Source: Caccoplasma_A sp045587545 (GTDB taxonomy: Bacteria; Bacteroidota; Bacteroidia; Bacteroidales; G3-4614). From it: a DNA stretch of 64,000 bases. The position numbers were made by a program, and so were the translations under genes. Below are positions 62,468 to 64,000 of this stretch, piece by piece; position 1 is the first letter of the stretch; each line of letters opens with the position of its first letter. The DNA lies in assembly GCA_045587545.1 (NCBI GenBank), contig JAZNCN010000026.1, forward strand, positions 70,823 through 134,822, given 5' to 3'. The notes under the pieces were generated by a model. The model was not told where the DNA came from. It was given only the letters and a program-made list of their open reading frames with translations, and searched no databases.

Positions 62468-64000
62468 ATGTATAATAATATAAATACGAACTACTCTTGG
62501 GCAAAAAAGAATTCTAAATTACAAGATCTTTTCAAAAAGAGATTCAACAAGCCAAACAAAGAAAATCAAGGACCTGTAAAACCAGAACTTCAGATAACAG
62601 GCAATGAATGGAGTGATAGTTATAATAGAGATGCAAATAATATAATCTCATCGCACAGAGATGTCTCATTCAATAGAGATAGACAAAATACGACTCCTGT
62701 TGTATCATCGTTTGACGACGGACTAAAAGTTTGGGGTAAAACCATTTCTAATGATTTTGACTATGCAAGAGCTTCATTAGATAAAGCTGCATCAGGAGAG
62801 GAGTATCTTAAAGAGAGTATAAACTCTCTTCAAGACAGATATGACGGAAACCTTGCAGGACAATCAACTGATGTTCTGAAAAATAGAATGAAAGAGATTA
62901 CAAGAGAAAAGGTTCAAGTACCTTTCCCCGGCATGAACCCGACTCACCAATTATCTCTTAATCAAATGCACAATCCCACTCTTGATACAGAGTATGATTT
63001 ACTTGGCAAAATCTCAAAATTGAAAGAAGCCGGAGCCGACGAGAATGAGATAAACAGCTTTATTGATGGACTTTATAGTAAAGGAGGAGTGGCAACCCAA
63101 AGAGTTGATAAGGTATTGAATGATGCGACAAAAATACCACAAACAAAAGGTTGGGCTACCGTTGGTAGCATTGGAGCGTCGTTAAGCGAAGCAGCTATTC
63201 CTATTGTTGCATCGGCTTTAAACCCTGCTTTGGGTTTTGCAACAAGTGCTGCCACATTGGGAGGTGCTGTTGCTCGCAGTATGACTCAAGCTCAAAAAGA
63301 GATTGACTTACACGAAAAGCAAAACGGAGAGACAATATCTCCCAAAATGAAAAATATATATACAATGGGAGTTGCTGCTTCAGACCTGATATTAGGTGGT
63401 TTAATGCAATCGCGCTACTTAAAGAATGTTGATATACCGGCTCTAAGTGGTATGCGAAAGGGTATTCTAAATAAATTAGTTAAGAACCCCGGTGCTATGC
63501 AAGAGGTAAATCAATTACTAAAAAACTCTGGCAAATTAGCCATTGAGCAGGGTGCGGCATCAAGTGCATCGGAAATTTCGAGAAATGTATTAGGTCTGAT
63601 ATATAAAAACCCTGATGAATTCCCTGAAATGAGCACGATACTTAACGATGTTATGTTGTCGGGAGCTACAGGTGCAGCAGGAGGTTTTGTTTTAGGAGGT
63701 TTATCAGGAGGTTTAAGAAATAACATCAGAGGCAAAAATCCTTCTTATAAACTTAACCTGCCAGATGAAGAGCCTATGTTTGACCTCGGGGATATGACTC
63801 TAAGAGAGCATTTGGAGAAAAATTCGCCCGAGTGGAGAAAACGTACTCAACAAAACAGTGGCACATATAAACTTAACCTGCCCGATGAAGAGCCTATGTT
63901 TGACCTCGGGGATATGACTCTAAGAGAGCATTTGGAGAAAAATTCGCCCGAGTGGAGAAAACGTACTCAACAAAACAGTGGCACATATAAACTTAACCTG
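62468..64000 (+). CDS. Large phage protein with tandem repeats (partial)
   Basis: An open frame from ATG 62468 continues past the window (511 codons seen). It is missing from a simple complete-gene scan because the stop lies outside. The N-terminal 230 residues are polar and charged (YNNINTNYSWAKKNSK). Two Gly/Ala-rich hydrophobic stretches follow (about 231-268 with AAIPIVASALNPALGFATSA, and about 391-416 with GATGAAGGFVLGGLSGGL). From 63746 a 40-residue unit (YKLNLPDEEPMFDLGDMTL and onward) is repeated. Membrane-like segments in a phage protein suggest an ejected internal virion protein. This is inference. Confidence 0.75.
   Translation, partial: MYNNINTNYSWAKKNSKLQDLFKKRFNKPNKENQGPVKPELQITGNEWSDSYNRDANNIISSHRDVSFNRDRQNTTPVVSSFDDGLKVWGKTISNDFDYARASLDKAASGEEYLKESINSLQDRYDGNLAGQSTDVLKNRMKEITREKVQVPFPGMNPTHQLSLNQMHNPTLDTEYDLLGKISKLKEAGADENEINSFIDGLYSKGGVATQRVDKVLNDATKIPQTKGWATVGSIGASLSEAAIPIVASALNPALGFATSAATLGGAVARSMTQAQKEIDLHEKQNGETISPKMKNIYTMGVAASDLILGGLMQSRYLKNVDIPALSGMRKGILNKLVKNPGAMQEVNQLLKNSGKLAIEQGAASSASEISRNVLGLIYKNPDEFPEMSTILNDVMLSGATGAAGGFVLGGLSGGLRNNIRGKNPSYKLNLPDEEPMFDLGDMTLREHLEKNSPEWRKRTQQNSGTYKLNLPDEEPMFDLGDMTLREHLEKNSPEWRKRTQQNSGTYKLNL
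63746..64000 (+). repeat. 120-bp tandem repeat in the large phage protein
   Basis: Two full copies (63746-63865 and 63866-63985) and the start of a third (63986 onward) are seen. Copies 1 and 2 differ by one base (a silent CCA/CCC proline change). Each unit encodes 40 residues. The array continues beyond the window, so the total number is unknown. Confidence 0.97.

Larger units (their letters stand above)
59047..64000. mobile_element. Phage gene module (prophage or phage remnant), right end beyond the window
   Basis: A large terminase, a small gene upstream of it on the same strand, then three genes of unknown function read in the opposite direction and running off the window. No integrase, capsid, portal or tail gene is visible here. 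The left boundary lies within 58897-59046, next to host sialidase. Whether it is a complete prophage cannot be judged. Confidence 0.65.

Noticed and set aside
63746..64000. CRISPR array
   Set aside because: The repeats are directly adjacent 120-bp units inside an open reading frame with no spacers. No CRISPR array or cas gene was seen anywhere in the window.

Overview
The window is a low-GC chromosomal segment from a member of the Bacteroidales, most likely a gut or mucosal commensal. The evidence is a SusC/SusD pair, two GH33 sialidases, a serine-type sulfatase with its anaerobic maturase, PyrB followed by PyrI, several promoters of the Bacteroidetes type (TTTG, 19-20 bases, TAnnTTTG), and outer-membrane and lipoprotein signal peptides. 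The genus cannot be settled from the sequence alone.

Layout. 1-13.9 kb: a multidomain secreted sialidase cut by the window edge, an OmpA-like protein, a bifunctional penicillin-binding protein, pyrB-pyrI, a flavin-reductase-like protein, a beta-barrel protein, glyA, an SLC13 carboxylate transporter, a conserved protein of unknown function and tRNA-Arg(TCT). 14-18.7 kb: an inositol-phosphate/inositol-lipid locus made of myo-inositol-phosphate synthase, a HAD phosphatase, a CDP-alcohol phosphatidyltransferase, an ATP-grasp enzyme and a nucleotidyltransferase. The last four overlap one another. 18.7-27.8 kb: housekeeping genes (pdxA, rlmN, a PpiD/SurA-type foldase, an LptC-like protein, an outer-membrane protein, coaX, a DivIC/FtsB-like protein, and rpsF-rpsR-rplI). 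28-31 kb: an alpha/beta hydrolase and a regulator that joins a YtfE/RIC-like di-iron domain to a LuxR helix-turn-helix. 30.3-39.8 kb: an uptake operon of SusC, SusD, a surface lipoprotein, an M16 zinc protease and a ChaN-like haem-binding protein. 40-45.6 kb: a small conserved protein, MntP, anSME plus sulfatase, a 2-hydroxyacid dehydrogenase and an AlkD-like protein. 45.6-53.7 kb: surface-glycan genes (three glycosyltransferases and a flippase) downstream of metG and a GH3-family adenylating enzyme. 53.8-58.9 kb: a degenerate phosphatase lipoprotein, a PfkB kinase, a KdsD-like isomerase, a LOG-family protein and a second sialidase. 59-64 kb: phage genes, with a large terminase on the minus strand and virion-type genes of unknown function running off the right edge.

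How the parts fit. The sialidases, sulfatase and SusCD/protease/ChaN operon point to feeding on host glycoproteins and perhaps haemoproteins. The inositol locus supplies Ino-P and a lipid transferase, with two extra enzymes (ATP-grasp and nucleotidyltransferase) whose products are not obvious.

Most notable observations: (i) an ATP-grasp kinase/ligase coupled to inositol-lipid genes; (ii) a palindromic element that appears to sit in frame inside the AlkD-like gene, with relatives in intergenic DNA; (iii) a RIC-type di-iron domain, with all six expected ligands, fused to a LuxR DNA-binding domain; (iv) a 120-bp, nearly perfect tandem repeat in a phage protein; (v) a dispersed repeat carrying a well-formed promoter in front of the second sialidase. 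All calls come from reading the sequence; no database search was possible.
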